Shown: positions 13,801 to 27,545, counted from the first letter of the stretch. The stretch is DNA of 64,000 nucleotides from Climacteris rufus (GCA_013398175.1 VZRZ01008561.1:562762-626761), one strand, 5' to 3'. Notes: generated from the letters alone by a model not told the origin. Numbers and translations are program-made.

Positions 13801-16800
13801 GAACTGTAGAACAACTCTTAAATCTTTGCCGTAATGAAGTGGTAAACACCACCGTCAAGCCTCATGAATATTCACGTTAGAATAATTCATCTGAAGTCTC
13901 AAGGGAGACAGAGCCAATTGAAAGCACATATATACAGTTGTCTGTTTAAATGATGGGTCTGAACAATTCTTCACCATCCAAATGACTCAACATGACATGT
14001 AAATAATTGCTCTTGATTGCAACATGCACCAAAGGTTTAGTTATTGATTCTTCAGCTTGCCTGTCGTCGTTGGCTAAATATTATAGGAAGCTGTCAAAAC
14101 AGATTTCATAGAGTGTGTCAGTGCATATGTAGGTGTAAAAAAGCCTGGGTTTTGACTTCTTTCAATAAGACGGACTAAAATTGGATTTTTGTAAAATAAG
14201 TGCAATTTGGCTTGCTGCTGAATGCATGAAATGACTAAAAAACAATTTGTTACAAGTTTAATTAGAGTTGCATGGCTGTTCTCGTATATCAATATTGAAT
14301 GTTTTTATTTAATTAGTCAGTAAATCCTAGTCTGCCAAAGCTACTGGATTAGGGCATGATTTGGTCATTAATGAAGTTGAGATTGACATCATCAAAGAAC
14401 ACTTCTATTTAATTTTTAATTAAAGATTAAAAAGACCCTCCTCCCTTGTAGCAGCTACATTTATTTTTGTTTTCCAATATATGGTACAATAGGAATACAT
14501 AATTTGTGAACATGCAAATAACATTCTGGGAAGCATCTACATTTAAAGGCACAGCACATACGCATTTCCCTGTGCAATATTCATGCAAATTAATTCAGTG
14601 AAAAACTCAGTGCACATTGCAACACGTATCTTACCTTCAGGCAGAATTATACTGCTGCCATATCTTTTCTTTTTTTCCATTTCTTCTAACAACTTGGATT
14701 TTTTCATTTTCTGTCTCTGTTACAGGAAGACAGATTTCATTCACAAAGTAAGAGCCAGCAACTCAGTCTCTTTTGCTGCCTCCTCTTTAAAGCTGTTTTT
14801 GGCAAAGCTCTCAGAAGGGACACCAAAGACATATCAGATGATTTTTCCCTTGGAATTTTCTCTACAGGACTACTACTTCTCTACAGCACTGTAGAAACTG
14901 TGTTTCTACCCTCTAAAGAAAGCCTTGATGACTCAGAATAGCCATATTAACTTCCAGAAAGCTATAGAGAAATGCTATGGATGTCACCCCTCAAATGCCT
15001 TCATTTCATGGTGTGTGTGGTTCTCTGTCACCCGAATGGCCCAACACACTTGTAAGTAAAACAGAAAAAATAAAAGAATATAAAGATAAGGGCATAAAAA
15101 TTACAATGAAACAAGCCGGAAATAAACTGTACTATTGTAAGCAAAATCTGCCTCAGACACTGTTGTCCACTACAGTTATATCCCTTTCTTCACTCAGGTC
15201 TGTAGCTCCAAAGCAGTAAAAAGGAGATTTACTTTTATCAGTCCCTATGTGTCATGGCCCAAAGTGGGCTATAAAAGGGCTCCTCAGTCTACAGATTCAG
15301 TGTAAATATATATTTTCCTAGCAAAATACACGTTACAACAGCACTGTCACTGGTATAGGGTATCTTTTACAACCAATTATTGTATTTGCCTAAAAATGCA
15401 TGCTGAGGTTGATCAAAACAATTTGTGAATAGTTTAAAAACAAGTAATGTGATGTGACATTTGAGTGCATCCTTTTCAAAAGATTTGCTACAGCAAATGA
15501 CAGACTGGGTTTGAGTCCATTGGTATATACCATATACCAACTTACACCATATGTGAAAAAAGGGTAAGTAGTAATTTCCTTGCAATCTCATACTTCTGTC
15601 AGTGTCAAATAGAACACAAGAATGGGAGAGTCAAACTCACTGGCCCAGATTCAGCTTTTGTAAGTCAAAGTGCTTTGTTCAAATGTTTCCTGGGTAGCCA
15701 AGGATGAGAAAGAGACACTGATCATCAGAACTTGTCTCAGAAAGTGTCTGTTTCTCCTTTTACAGGAAGTTTTTCAACATAAACACCCAGATGTTTAACA
15801 TAAGAGAGATGAATCTCTGCCTTGGTGGCTAGATTTAATTCAGTAACTCTTTAGCTAACTTATCTTCAAAGTCTTAAAATCTTTGGATCTCCATTAATAC
15901 CACCTCAGCATCTCTGGCTTGCTAAATTAAAGCTGCTGGCTGAATGATAATCCACTCCTGCCATCACAGAAAGGTTGTCTTCATCCACTTTGCAGTAGAC
16001 AATGGAAATGCTCTCTTCAGCGTGCAGCCCCTCTATCTGATTTATTTGTGTAGCACACCTCAGACATCAGGCTGTATATTTGTTACATGTTGCCCCAGAC
16101 CAGTGTCTCGTTTCCTCTATCCCTTCATTCAATCGCTTTGCATGTTTGCTAAGACCCCAGTGCACAGAAGTAATTAAATACACCTTATATCTTATTATAT
16201 GCTGAAGGCTGTGCTGTTGGAGAAGAGACACAAAACATTTCAGCACATTGTTGAGTCCATTCTATGAACCATGCTCATCAATACTGCCATGACTTCTACA
16301 GTCATTTTTAAAAGGCATTTCACAATATTTGAGATAACTTTATTTAGCAAAGAGGCTTTATAAACTATAGTATTTTACAGAATGCCATTTGGCATTTCTC
16401 AGACATGGCAATTGTTACATTTTGTTCTGGATAGAGTCTGATTTAACTTTATCACATTACAGACATAGATTTTACAGCCATTTTTTATCCAGTACAGTTT
16501 GTTCTATAGCTCATCTTTGCTTTTAAAAAGTGAGGCAACTCATTGACTCTAAACAAACAAAAATAATGCAACTGCGTTGTTATGAAAGACTTATCATAAG
16601 CATGTCATGATTTGAAAGGGATGTTTTTCTCCTTTGCTTATTTTCTTTTTTTTTTTGCATCCAGGTAGACCGGGATCACTAAAGTTAAATTGTAGTGCTA
16701 AAATACATTCTTCTTTTAAATTATGCAACAGGACTTTTTTTTTTCTATCCCTGTGCCATCAGATACACTCAGACTCTTTTTTCAGCCTTTCACATATGAC

Positions 16801-17467
16801 GATAATCGGATGATAACTCTATGCTAATTTCCTAGTGAAAATGGACCAGATGTCTACAATATATTAAACAAACCTTAGTTCCTTATTTTGTTTGGAGCTC
16901 ACACTTCTATTGCAAATATCTATGGCAAACTGTCCTCATGGACCAATCTATCATTTTAAAGAGAGGACCAAAGAAAATAGATTAATCAAAAGGCCTGCAG
17001 TTATTGTCTCCCCTGTTAGCTCCAATTCATATATCATTAGAGAAAAAAGCCTGTCAGCACTGTGGGATGTTATCTCTTTGGAAAAAAAAAACCCTTCAGC
17101 ATAATAATTCTTTTTTTTTTTTTAATCTGATAGCAATACACAGTATTAAAATACTGGCTTTCCTAACATTTCTATCAAGGAAAGCCAAGTCAAACAGTAC
17201 AATACAGCACTTTCAGACAGCACAAATATTTTGCCTACACAAGGCTGCAGCACATGCATGTAGTGCTGATAGTTTCATATAACACTGTTCATTTTATTGC
17301 AATGTCAGGACACAGACAAGCATGATATAGACTGTACTATAGATACCCCAAGGGTTTTGATAAAGCACAACCAAAATGGTAAAATTTAGGAGGAGGAGCA
17401 CAGAGAATAGCATTAGAGTGGCCTCAGCATTGAATTTCAATCATTTTTCCATAAGTGCATTTTCACT
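10874..17467. other. Unique AT-rich DNA, no gene seen
   Basis: No gene or recognisable repeat. The part between about 14060 and 14600 is rich in TAAT-type homeodomain cores and carries two perfect octamers (ATGCAAAT at 14512-14519 and 14583-14590) and one TTCTGGGAA (14524-14532). It is discussed as a possible conserved noncoding element. T runs sit near 16648-16657, 16735-16744 and 17112-17124. Confidence 0.5.
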
Positions 17468-17522
17468 AGACACTTGATCTAAGCCCTTTGAAGTCACTGG
17501 CAGGAGAAATGGTCTTTGTTTC
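17468..17522. repeat. Possible relic of ancient amniote repeat
   Basis: The stretch around 17474-17505 reads like a worn copy of an old amniote interspersed repeat that I remember as 'gatccaaagcccattgaa' followed by gtcaatggga. The family name is not known to me and the match is short, so this is a recall-based guess. Confidence 0.3.
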
Positions 17523-20500
17523 ATGTAGCATGTTCATTAACATGAGAGGGTGCATGTTTTGAAAATGAATCTGGCTCTTTGTTAGAAGAACTAGGTAGGA
17601 AATGCTGGACCTCTGGCTGTGTGCAAGACACAACCCTCCTTTCAGCTAGATCCATCTCAGCTAACCTCAGGCACAAAAAGAACGGCACTGCAAGCATATC
17701 TGTGCAGGGCAACTGCTGCTTCAGCACCTCCATCTGACTGTTCAAGTTCTTTGGCATGAAGGTCTACACCACCTCCAGAAACGGGATGACTATTTTCCAT
17801 CTTCATGCCATTTTCTTCACAAGTAGTGAACAGTTCTGTCCAGCATCTTCCAGAGCTGTTTGGGATTTCAGGTGGCTTCTTAAGCACTGGAAAATTTTGG
17901 ACAGCCTGTTCATTTATGTACTCAGTAAGGGGTTTTTTTTTCTGTCCAGCAGAACACGCACTTTAGCTCATGTCAAACTTGGTTTTTATTGCAGTGTTTT
18001 TCATTTTTATGACACCTGTTCTTCCTTTTGCTGATGTTACTGCTGGGTTGGTTTAAACATGGTGACTTTTCATCCCTGTGCCTCTTCATATAGAAGGTTA
18101 CCTCCTATGGCAGTCTTCACTTTTATTTTAGGTATTAACAGTTTATAAACTACTATTGGCCTGCTCACCAGCACCTGCCAGATATCTGACATTTCTCTAG
18201 GGTGAGGATCACTTTACATATAAACACATTTGTAACCAGGCTGATTCTTTTAAGTTTTAGACTAAGGGTTCTATGGAGAATTCTGGCCTTTTGGCTGGAT
18301 GGCTCATTTAGTTCAATATGCCAAAAAATGGTGTTGGTCTTGCAACTAGAACTTTTGTCCTTAATAAATCTGCCCTCAGTCATTAGTAGTGGGAACAATT
18401 TTTAAAAAAATCTGTTTCCTATTAAATAATGCAACTCCCTATTATATTGTTGCTATGACTACTATTGGACCCTTCCCTCCCTTTGAAAGAGTGTAAGAAG
18501 GTCCGACATTACATTGTATCTTTGCAGCCTTTCTAATCCCCTTTTTTTCTTAAATGGAATTCTGCATTTCAGTAATATAGTGAGATAGCGTAGGGTTCAC
18601 TCTCTTGTCAGTGTTCCTCCAAACTCCACTGCCTTTTAGTCATTGTAGATCTGCTAGAACAAAACCCATAGAGATAATTCTGTCTCCTCTGGCCAAAAGA
18701 AGGCAAATGTGTGATTCCAGATGTTGTATTTGCATTTCCCTGTTGCTTTTGATTGTGTGCATAATGAACTGTCAACTACAACATCCCACATTTGACTGTC
18801 TTTGGTCCGAAACCAGTTTTATAGAGCATCTTCCCTAAAAAGGATGCTTGTCCCTGGTGATGCACTGATTCCACAGTTCAGATGCAAATCAATTTGGTCC
18901 TTGACGCAACAACTTAGCTGTCTATGACAAGTAGTGGCATCCTTTTCAGTAGTGTAGGTAGCTACTGTCTTCCGTCATGACGGAAACCATCATGACAATT
19001 CCATTGTCTTTCTTCCTTAGCTGACATACTAAGATATTAGCTGGTCCTGTTTCCCAATTTTTTTTTTTTTTTTGCATTGTTGGTACAATTTGGGTGTTTG
19101 ACTTTTTCCCATTTATTCTGTTTTCCATGTTTGAGTTAATGGACTTTGGCACTGCCACCCATCCCAGTTGTTCTCAGTGGGTGACCTTATGATTGCTGTA
19201 GGATTCTCTGCCACCCTAAGTGCCTGACCCAGTTTATCTTATTTTCTGTGTACATTTGCTTTCCCTGTCATCCTCAGGCATTTTTTCTAGAGTAAGATCA
19301 GTGTCTCTGTTCTCTCTGCTATATGCAGGCAGTGATCCTCCAGTGATCTTGTCTCTAATGTTTCCAGAACTGCATTATATCCTTTGAAGTCCTTTGTAAA
19401 ACTTATTGAGATGTACCACTGAAAAGTGCTGTGAAGGATGCTTTGAGCTCTCCTGTTGTTCTTCCTGTTGAGTGATGGGGATTTTCACAGAGTCAATGAT
19501 CACATTTCAACTGGAGGATTGGTAAAATCCAGCTGAGGATATGATAACTACTTGAACTATTTTCACTTGATCATTTGTGATGCTCTGTCCTTCCCCTTCA
19601 GTTTTTACAACTGTGGTACTATCTGCTATTATATCTAGCTACAAAATTACATTCACTTCTTTTCTTTCCCTCTCATGAGGCAGTGAAATAAAGTTTTAGT
19701 TTTATTTTTTTATTTTAATCCTCCTAGGCAGTCCTCTCTACAGACTGGATTCTTCTTTCGAGTACCCTAAAGCTTTTGTAATACTATTTTGTCTGGAAGT
19801 TCTTCATTCCCATTGATCTGGATTCTTATTTTGCCCCCTTTCTAGGTACTATTCGCTCATCTGCCCATCACCTGTCTTTCTCTGCTGGTCTTGTAGCTAA
19901 TCATCTACCAAGTGCAGATGCTGGGCAATAACATGTGCTGGGTTCTTGATTTTAAGACCAAGGTGGCTTTTTACTGCATGTCTCCTGTGTTTGAAGTTTC
20001 CATTCTCACTATCTGCACAGACTGGTTTCCTGGGACACCCTTTAAAACATCCTACTTGCACTTTCTCTTTGCCTGTTAAAGGCCAGTGAAGGTTACTGGA
20101 ACCCAGTTCTAGGGATGAAATGAGAACATACTTGAAGGACTCAAATTTTAAGAAATGTTCTTTGCTTATTTCACTCTGCAACTCTCCTGTTTTAGTAATA
20201 AACACCAGGCTTTATGACAATTATTCATTATGTATCCTAAATGAGCTTATGGGATTTGTCCAGGAAAAAGTGAAGTGTCCATATCACAGAGATGAGTTGT
20301 AATTGGTACTGTGGATTTGTTTTCCATCTCTGGGGGGAAGGGGGGGAAGCAAAAACAAAAAACAAATATTATGGATATTTTATGGCTGCTCCAGCCTTCT
20401 AGGCTCTGGACAGCTTCTTTTGCTCATTTTTTTCATTTGTGGTAGGGATGCAAATCAGGAATCTGAACAGTTTTTCTCAGAGAGAGCAATGTAGGTTGTG

Positions 20501-22250
20501 AAAGAATAGCTGCGACCCTCTGCCTGCAGCCCTTCTGCTCATCACAACTCCAGGATTCAACTCTGGCATTTTTCTTCTTTGAAGCAATAACAAGAACTTC
20601 ACAGTTCAGATTTTGGTCAATCTGTAGCTGGAAGCATGTGAAATCCAGGGGTTTATCTTTTTCTTTTAATACAAAACAATAAATTGGCTCCAATTCATTC
20701 ATAACTAGCCTCAGGTTTAATCAAAAGACTCAACCCTTTTGACAAAACATGGGCTGGATACCACATCCGTAGGAAAAGCTGCAAACAGCTGAATTTTACT
20801 TTGCTTCGGGTTTCCTAACAAACATTTCACATTGCTCCAAAGCAGACTTTTCATGAGTTGAAGGGATCATCCTGAATAAAGGTTGAGGGGAAAGAGATTA
20901 TATGACAAATTTTGTTACCTCCTGCCATTTCTATTTCTGTTTGTATTCAAAGGCTAGGAAGAAAGGAATAAATGGCATAGTAAGACCATATGGTATCTAA
21001 AAGGAATCTTTTTAGAAAATAATGTATTAGTTAAATAGTACTGTATCTTGCCAAAATGACATTATTATAATATCATCCCTTACAATTACTAGCACAGCTG
21101 AATCAATAATGTGGATACTATAAAGAAAAACTGGCTACAATGGCACTATAAATTCTGCAGAAATTATTGTAGCAATTTTCTAGTGGTTTGGAATCAGCTT
21201 CCTAAACCTCTCAACCATTTCACTAGATTGTTTGCTCCATGCAACAATTCTGTTAAAACCATTGTTTTCTTGTGGCAATATTTTTTAGTTGGTAAGCACA
21301 AGCCAAGGGAATTTGCATCCCATGGAAACATAGCTGTGTCAGGAAAAGGTTATTTTTGCCTGGAACTTGTATCTATTGGCTTAGAGTATCCTAATAGATT
21401 TAATCCCATTTTTCTAGTTAACTGGGTCAAATCTGCATTGTGTGACAGGTTTTAACTTACAAGAATTAGTGAAAAACAACTGAAATTAAAGAAAGTAACA
21501 TAATTTAACTCTAGCTGAGGAACTATTCATTGTTTTCAGCAAAGTGCTATTTCATTTCCGTTCTGTATGCCACAGTGAAATTTGGAACATTTTAAAATTA
21601 ATTGCCTGAATATATTTTGTCTGTAAAGTTAGACTAACAATACAGTAATTCTTTCCAACATTTCTTTCTGTCAATTAGTGAGCCCATATTCAAAGAAACA
21701 GTATTTTGCTGCATTTACTTCTTGCGTAGATAAATCCCAAATACAAATCCCAAACAGTCAGTTCCCAAAAAAAAATAATGCTTTTAGATTTGTAAAGAAA
21801 CTGATTTTCATTATGAGATTGTATTGGGCTAACAGCAGCACACACTGGCCAATAGCTAATTGTGGACTGAAAACAGTGAGAAGATTTTCAGATATTGCAG
21901 AACTCCACCCAGCACCCTATGGTTCAGTGGAATTGCAAATGCTCAGCACCTGTTTCATCAGGCCAACAGATGGTCACAATTTAAAGAGACCCATAGGCAA
22001 AACAACCTTCATTTACTTCAGGCTCTCATGATGTTCTCATTTCTGTACTTGCCTTAAATATTTTGTGGATGAAGAAATTATTATGTACTATATAAAACAA
22101 GCAATGTATCATTTGTTAGCAGATCAGAACACACAGATCCACTCCACTTGTCATGGACCTAGTTAAAAATCTGTTGAAACTGATAGAGATATTCCCAAGG
22201 GCTTTAACTTAACTTGGTTCACGATCTACAGAGAGATCCAGCTTTAATAC
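17523..22250. other. Unique DNA, no gene seen
   Basis: Low-copy sequence. It holds a T16 run at 19058-19073 and a G-rich doublet at 20332-20346. Open frames are all shorter than 115 codons and have no recognisable domains. Confidence 0.55.
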
Positions 22251-22347
22251 TGGTCTAGTTGAACGTGTCCCTCCTCGTTGCAGAGGGAGTAGACAAGATT
22301 ATATTTAAAGGTCCTTTCCAACCCAAACTGTTCTATGATTCTATAAT
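22251..22347 (+). mobile_element. CR1 LINE, 3' terminal fragment
   Basis: Only the last hundred bases of a CR1 are present: the segment that runs from 'gtctagttgaacgtgtccct' through 'aaaggtcctttccaaccc' to two terminal attctatg-like units near 22332-22345. CR1 elements prime from this 3' end and are typically 5'-truncated, so such short tails are common in birds. No coding part remains. The 159-codon minus-strand frame at 22244-22723 begins upstream and runs into this tail antisense, so I do not call it a gene. Confidence 0.85.
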
Positions 22348-24163
22348 ACTGGTATTTTTCATCTGCAGATTTCACAAGACTAGTCTTGTTTGAAATACTG
22401 GGTGATGCCTGGCTACCAACCCCATTCTCCTTGTTTGTGATCACACTAGTGATGACATTCAAGTGATCTAACCTAAAAGCAACAGCAGTTGGTTTTTTTG
22501 TATTATTTGATTTTGTAGTTTGTGCAGTTCTTGTTGTTTGCTGGGGGTGTTTTGTAAGATCAGTTTCTTGTTCTGAATCACACCACAGGTACAAGAACAC
22601 TGTCCAGTAGAAGAGGAGGAATGAGTAATAGAAATAGAAAGACCTGGGAACAGAAATCAACTGGAAACAAAACCAATTATAACATAATCTTTCACTGTTC
22701 TTCCCAGTCTCTGAATGCAACAAATTTATTCAGAAATACAAACTTTACTCAGAGAGGTGATTCTATCTGCTGACATATGGTTATCCCATAATGATATACA
22801 AATACTGTGCTTTCCAATTCTTTATTTCATGCCATGAGTAGTCGTCTACATTATGTCTGAAATCTGAATCAGGGATATCTATTGCATGAACTCTTTTACT
22901 TAAGAACAAAAGTCCTACTTATAATTCAGCTGAACATGGGCCATCATGAATTGTTAAGGTTGAGTTCTTCCGGCTTCTTTCATCATGTTTAATTGACATG
23001 ACTTTTGACATTGTGGTAAAATATGCTCATATTTTGGGACTGAAACAAAAAGGACAGTGGATCTAGAGGGTGGAGGAAAAGCCCTCCAGTGGAGCAAATC
23101 TCAGGATTCATTACACTCTATAAACAGTGACATTTCCGGATCAGCAGCACAGGAATGCTAGGGCATATCATATATTTGTCTGTTGACATGAAAAGATTAG
23201 ACTCAACAATCATATTAAAGAATTGTCAGTGCCACAGTTCTCTGTTACCCATGGATAGAGGAATATAATTTTTCTTTTCTTACACATTTCCTCCTAAGCC
23301 ATCCATCTGAACACAGCAGAAACATTCAAACAGACATTTCCCCCCAATAAAATATAAACACATAAGTAAACAGTACAGTGTTCCACATTGTTAGATGTTG
23401 ATTTATTCTGGTACTAGTGGGAATTCATATTTGAGAAAGGGTATTGAAAAGCTTTCTTGCACTCACAGAAGTCAAATAAACAGTCTCTTCACCTCAGGCA
23501 AAAAAAGTTAGATTGGTGAAATGACACATTAATGCAGGACAGATCTCTGCTTGCTTTACAAGACATCCTGGGAGTTCCAGTCAAGATAAGGATCTAGATA
23601 CTGGCGTGATCTGCCCTGCGTCAGAGCCAGCAGGACACAACCCACGAGGTCAGAGCTGGTGGGAAGGAGGTGTCTGAGGATGAAGTAGGAAGTCTGCTTG
23701 TCTAATTCCATCATGGTGCCCGATGGCTGTTGCAAAAGGATAAAGTAAAAGGTTTCAGTTCCACTGACGGAGGCAGGAAAAGGACTGGTAGGTGTGAGAA
23801 GACTTCCAAAAATGCCTGAACTGAAGAAAAACACTGAATCCAAGACTGTTCAAGAGCAAGGCACCTACATTTTCCCTTAGGGACCAAGGAAATACCTTTG
23901 ACTGATATTTGGAAAATAGGGTCCACTGAAGCAGAAATTAAGAGGTCTCAGGGATATCACTTTGTAGGTGATGCTCCTACAGACCCTAAAAGTGACAGAA
24001 GGAGTCAATATTTAATTATTTTTTTTTTAATGATGAAAACTGTGCTTTCCCACTTTTTAAAATATCATTTTACAGTTCTTTAGAAGCTAGCAATTTGGAC
24101 CTCTTGGCTACTATTGCACAGACGTGAATTAAATTTCTAAATGAGTTACTTGGTTAAAAAGAA
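22348..24163. other. Unique DNA, no gene seen
   Basis: No repeat family recognised. The part around 23560-23760 is more GC-rich than its surroundings and holds overlapping minus-strand frames of 95 and 71 codons with no recognisable domain. Confidence 0.5.
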
Positions 24164-24456
24164 TCTGGGAAAGCTGGTCAAGGGCAGTGGAACATGAGGC
24201 AGTGTGTGCCCAAGTTGCCAAGAAGGCCAATGGCATCCTGGCTAGTATTAGAAACAGCATGGTGAGCAGGACTAGAGAAGTGATAGTCCCTCTGTACTGG
24301 GCACTTGTGAGACCACACCTCAAATACTGTGTTCAGTTTTGGACCCCCCCACTTCAAGAAGGACATTTTGGTGCTGGACCATGTCCAGAGAAGAACAATG
24401 GACCTGGGAAAGCGTCTAGTGAGTAAGTCACATGAGGAGCAGCTGAGGGAGCACTG
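24164..24456 (+). mobile_element. CR1 LINE (outer copy), left part
   Basis: This is the C-terminal coding part of CR1 ORF2, downstream of the reverse-transcriptase core. Translated at 24187-24426 it reads CAQVAKKANGILASIRN and VRPHLKYCVQFW, a well-known CR1/jockey-type signature. Reading then shifts to another frame at about 24330 (HFKKDILVLDHVQRR), so there is a frameshift. The copy is 5'-truncated. It stops at 'cagctgagggagc' where another CR1 is inserted, and resumes at about 24666. Confidence 0.9.
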
Positions 24457-24583
24457 GAATGCTGGACTCCCCAGGAAATTGGTCACAGGACCAAGCCTGA
24501 GTTCAAGCACTGCTTGGATAACATTCTCAGGCACACAGTGGGATTCTTTGGGTGTCCTGTGCAGGGCCAGGAGTTGGACATGA
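24187..24583 (+). pseudogene. CR1 ORF2 C-terminal remnant
   Basis: This decayed coding remnant of the LINE reverse-transcriptase protein keeps the VRPHLKYCVQFW signature (about 24298-24345). It needs a frame change near 24330 to read on into FKKDILVLDHVQRR, and the end is replaced by the inner CR1. The endonuclease and RT catalytic domains are absent because of 5' truncation. It cannot give an active protein. Confidence 0.75.
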
Positions 24584-24665
24584 TGATCCTGATGGGTCCT
24601 TTCCAACTCAGCATGTTCTATGATTCTGTGATTCTATGATTCTGTGATTCTATGATTCTATGATT
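24457..24665 (+). mobile_element. CR1 LINE (inner copy) nested in a CR1
   Basis: A short 3' tail of a different CR1 subfamily: 'gctggactccccaggaaat', then a 'ggataacattctcaggcac' block, 'tgtgcagggccaggagttgg', 'ggtcctttccaactcagc', and six 8-bp attctatg/attctgtg units. Outer CR1 sequence stands on both sides and rejoins in register. The junction bases ctgg and gatt could belong to either element, so edges are uncertain by a few bases. Confidence 0.88.
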
Positions 24666-25035
24666 ATTTAGCCTGGAGAAAAGAAGGCTCACAGGGGACC
24701 TTACCACTCTCTACAACTCCCTGAAAGGAGGTTGTAGCCAGGTGGGGGTTGGTCTCTTCTCCCAGGCAACTAGAGACAGGGAGCAATGACCTCAAACACT
24801 GTCAGGGGAGGTTCAGATTGGACATCTGGAATAATTCCTTCACTGAAAGGGTGGATAAACTTTGGAATGAACTGTTCGGGGAATTGGTGGAGTCACCGTG
24901 CCTGGAAGTGCTTAGGAAACAACTGGATGTGCCATGGTCTAGTTGACAAGGTGATGTTCCATCAAAGGTTGGACTTGATGATCTTGGAGGTCTTTTCCAA
25001 CTCTAATTATTCTGCCAGTCTATGATTCTGTGATT
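24666..25035 (+). mobile_element. CR1 LINE (outer copy), right part
   Basis: Continuation of the outer CR1: 'atttagcctggagaaaag', 'ctgaaaggaggttgtagcc', 'ttggtctcttctcccagg', 'ttccttcactgaaagggtgg', then 'cttggaggtcttttccaact' and a short tail of attctgtg-type units. Together with 24164-24456 it makes about 660 bases of one element, interrupted by 209 bases. Confidence 0.9.
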
Positions 25036-27545
25036 GCTTATTTGATACTGTGATGAAAACAGGGACATCTGTCTTTTTAAAATAGTTATCCAAAGATGGG
25101 TGCGGTTACAGTGCTGTGTAAGACTAAAATTGACATAGTCTTTTCTTATGAGAGGATCTCAGTGAGCCTCCTAATGACAGGTTCTTAGTGAATCCTGACT
25201 CTTAGCAGGTCACCCATAGCCAGACCTACACATTAAGTATCTATCTCTTTGCTAAATTCTACCGGTAATTTTCACTTAAATTATCTTTCAGCTTTGTTCA
25301 TACTCAGACTAATCAGATGTTATGTTGAAGTTAACTTCTCAACTGTTTTACCCTGGCACAGAATGGATGTAGAATATCTGTTAGGATTTCAGATATGCCC
25401 TTTCAAAAGAGATCATAATGATAATAGAGAGCTTGTGCAGACCAGGAAACCTACAATGTTTCTTTCCAGTCGCACACGGGCCCAGACAAACACTCAGTTC
25501 CCCTTATGAAAACAATTAGACATTTTGATTCTAGTCATAACAAAAACAAAAAAAATTGTCAAAATCTAAGGTACTAATAAATAATAAATACTGACTCTTG
25601 TGCTGATTACAACATAATTGAGAAAGCTATATATGGACCTTTTTGTCAGGACTGGTATACAATATCTGTTAAATTAATAAGAAATAAAATCATGTTGATT
25701 TCAGTGTGCATGGGATCGGACCATGGATATTTGAACAATGGGTCCTCAGTGGTAGATGTCTATAGAGATAATGGCAAAGTGAGACACTGATCAAGTGGTC
25801 TCCCTGGAAGCTTGCTGGCACCTTGGGAACCCCAAAATTTCCAGCAGAAATATTGCAATTTACAGATTGGACAGTATTTCTTCCTTCCTCTAGGTTTGTG
25901 TCTGTCATGTCCTTGTCCATGAAAGAAGTTTTTCTCATATTTGAAAGGTTAGGAATCTTCTCCTTCAAGATATTCCCAGACCTTTCCTCATTCTGATTAT
26001 TGGATAAGCATATTTCATAGGGACAGAGAGACTGTTATGGACAGCTATTGTGATGTTATGAATAATACAGGAGAAACAATATTTATTCTGCAGTTCCTGC
26101 ATAGATCTTAAATACTACTCTTGTGATCATTTTTGCAAATGTGTCTTTACTCAGTCCTTTCTGGTATGACTTTCAAGGAGAGGCAGAATATATCTTCTAT
26201 ACATTATGTATAGTGCATGTAGACACAATAAAGAAGTATATCTACTCATGTCTTATGTGTCAAGAAGGAATTTCACCCAGGAAAATGCTTCAAACAAAAA
26301 AAATTATTTATTAAAATATGTCTTCCTAGTCAATAATTTTTTAAAATTCGTTGATGGTTGAAATTATTCCAGTTCATTGTACTCACTTGTACATCAATTT
26401 AGTAAAAGGGTATATTGGTTCCCGTCCTGCCTGGCCTTTTATTGAAGTAAAATTAAACAATTTCAGGATTCAATTATTAATACCTTCCATCTATAAACCA
26501 TGTCTTCATCTATAAACCATATTGACATTCAGTCTAGACATCTCAAGAGGGGATTCACTTCATGAATATCAATAAACAGGTTGTAAGGAGACTGGGAATA
26601 TTAAATTATTTCAAAGCATTTGACAGTTGACAAAGTTAATACAATAATTAAAAGCTCACACCCCTTAAAAAAAAAAAAAAGCTGCTCAGCACTTCCACGT
26701 AGAAAGCATCAAAGTCCTTAGAAGGTGAAAATCAACATTGCTGTGTTGTCAGTACTGGATCTGTATGGATTTTCAGCAACCCCCACAGCACCTTTGCAAA
26801 CAAGGAGATCTCTTTTTCTCTGAAGACGGCTTCAAGACCTGGCTTAACGTCAATTTATGACCAGTTTGGCATTAACTTTTTAGTCATAAGGTGGTAAAAA
26901 TAATTTGAAAATATAAATCCTATCCTGCATTAGACCACTGCTTTGAAAAGGCAGCAGCAGATAGCCCAGGACACAGCAGACCTGGCTCCCTACCTGATGA
27001 ACAGTTTGTGAAGCATTAAGTTGGAGAGAAAATGGTAAAAATTCACAGTTGAGTCTTTCTGCCTCTCTCAGTGTAGCTTGTGTAAAACTTCCCTGGGTAG
27101 GAATCCATCAACTCAGAAAAGTCTCATGATGAAAGACAGCAGATTTCTGTCAGGCATTTGTCTTAGCAATGACCTTCTGTGAGAAAATAGAACAATTGAC
27201 CAGTGGAACACAAATCATGTCAGGAGCTTCTTTGAAATTGCTTCTTGAGGTGGCTGGAACCTAATGTCAATACTCCATACGTGTGAAAATAGGGAAAGCA
27301 AAAAAAATAAGAAGCATTTAGGGTTCTTGAAAAATAAGCTAATGCAATAAATATAATGCAGTCCTATGAGTTAGTATCACATCATGTTTTAGTTAGTCTA
27401 CTAAGATACCATTAGCTTAACATACATACAGATTTACTTGTGTAATGGATTGCTGAGCAGATTACTCAGTGCTTCCCTCTGCCTACTCCTTGGTGTGGAG
27501 GCAGGCTAATAATTTGGTCGTAGTTTTCCAACAGGATTTGGGCAA
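25036..27545. other. Unique DNA, no gene seen
   Basis: Low-copy AT-rich sequence between the CR1 pair and the split LTR. It holds an imperfect AATAAATA cluster at about 25575-25592, a two-copy 14-bp repeat (26488-26520) and an A14 run near 26667-26680. Confidence 0.55.
26488..26520 (+). repeat. Two-copy direct repeat, period 19
   Basis: The 14-mer catctataaaccat occurs at 26488-26501 and again at 26507-26520. It is a small local duplication. Confidence 0.9.

Noticed and set aside
20332..20346. G-quadruplex
   Set aside because: Only two G runs are present; four are needed for the usual intramolecular form.
22244..22723. 159-codon minus-strand open frame, longest in the window
   Set aside because: Its last part is the antisense of a CR1 3' tail and the rest is low in information. 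It has no recognisable domain.
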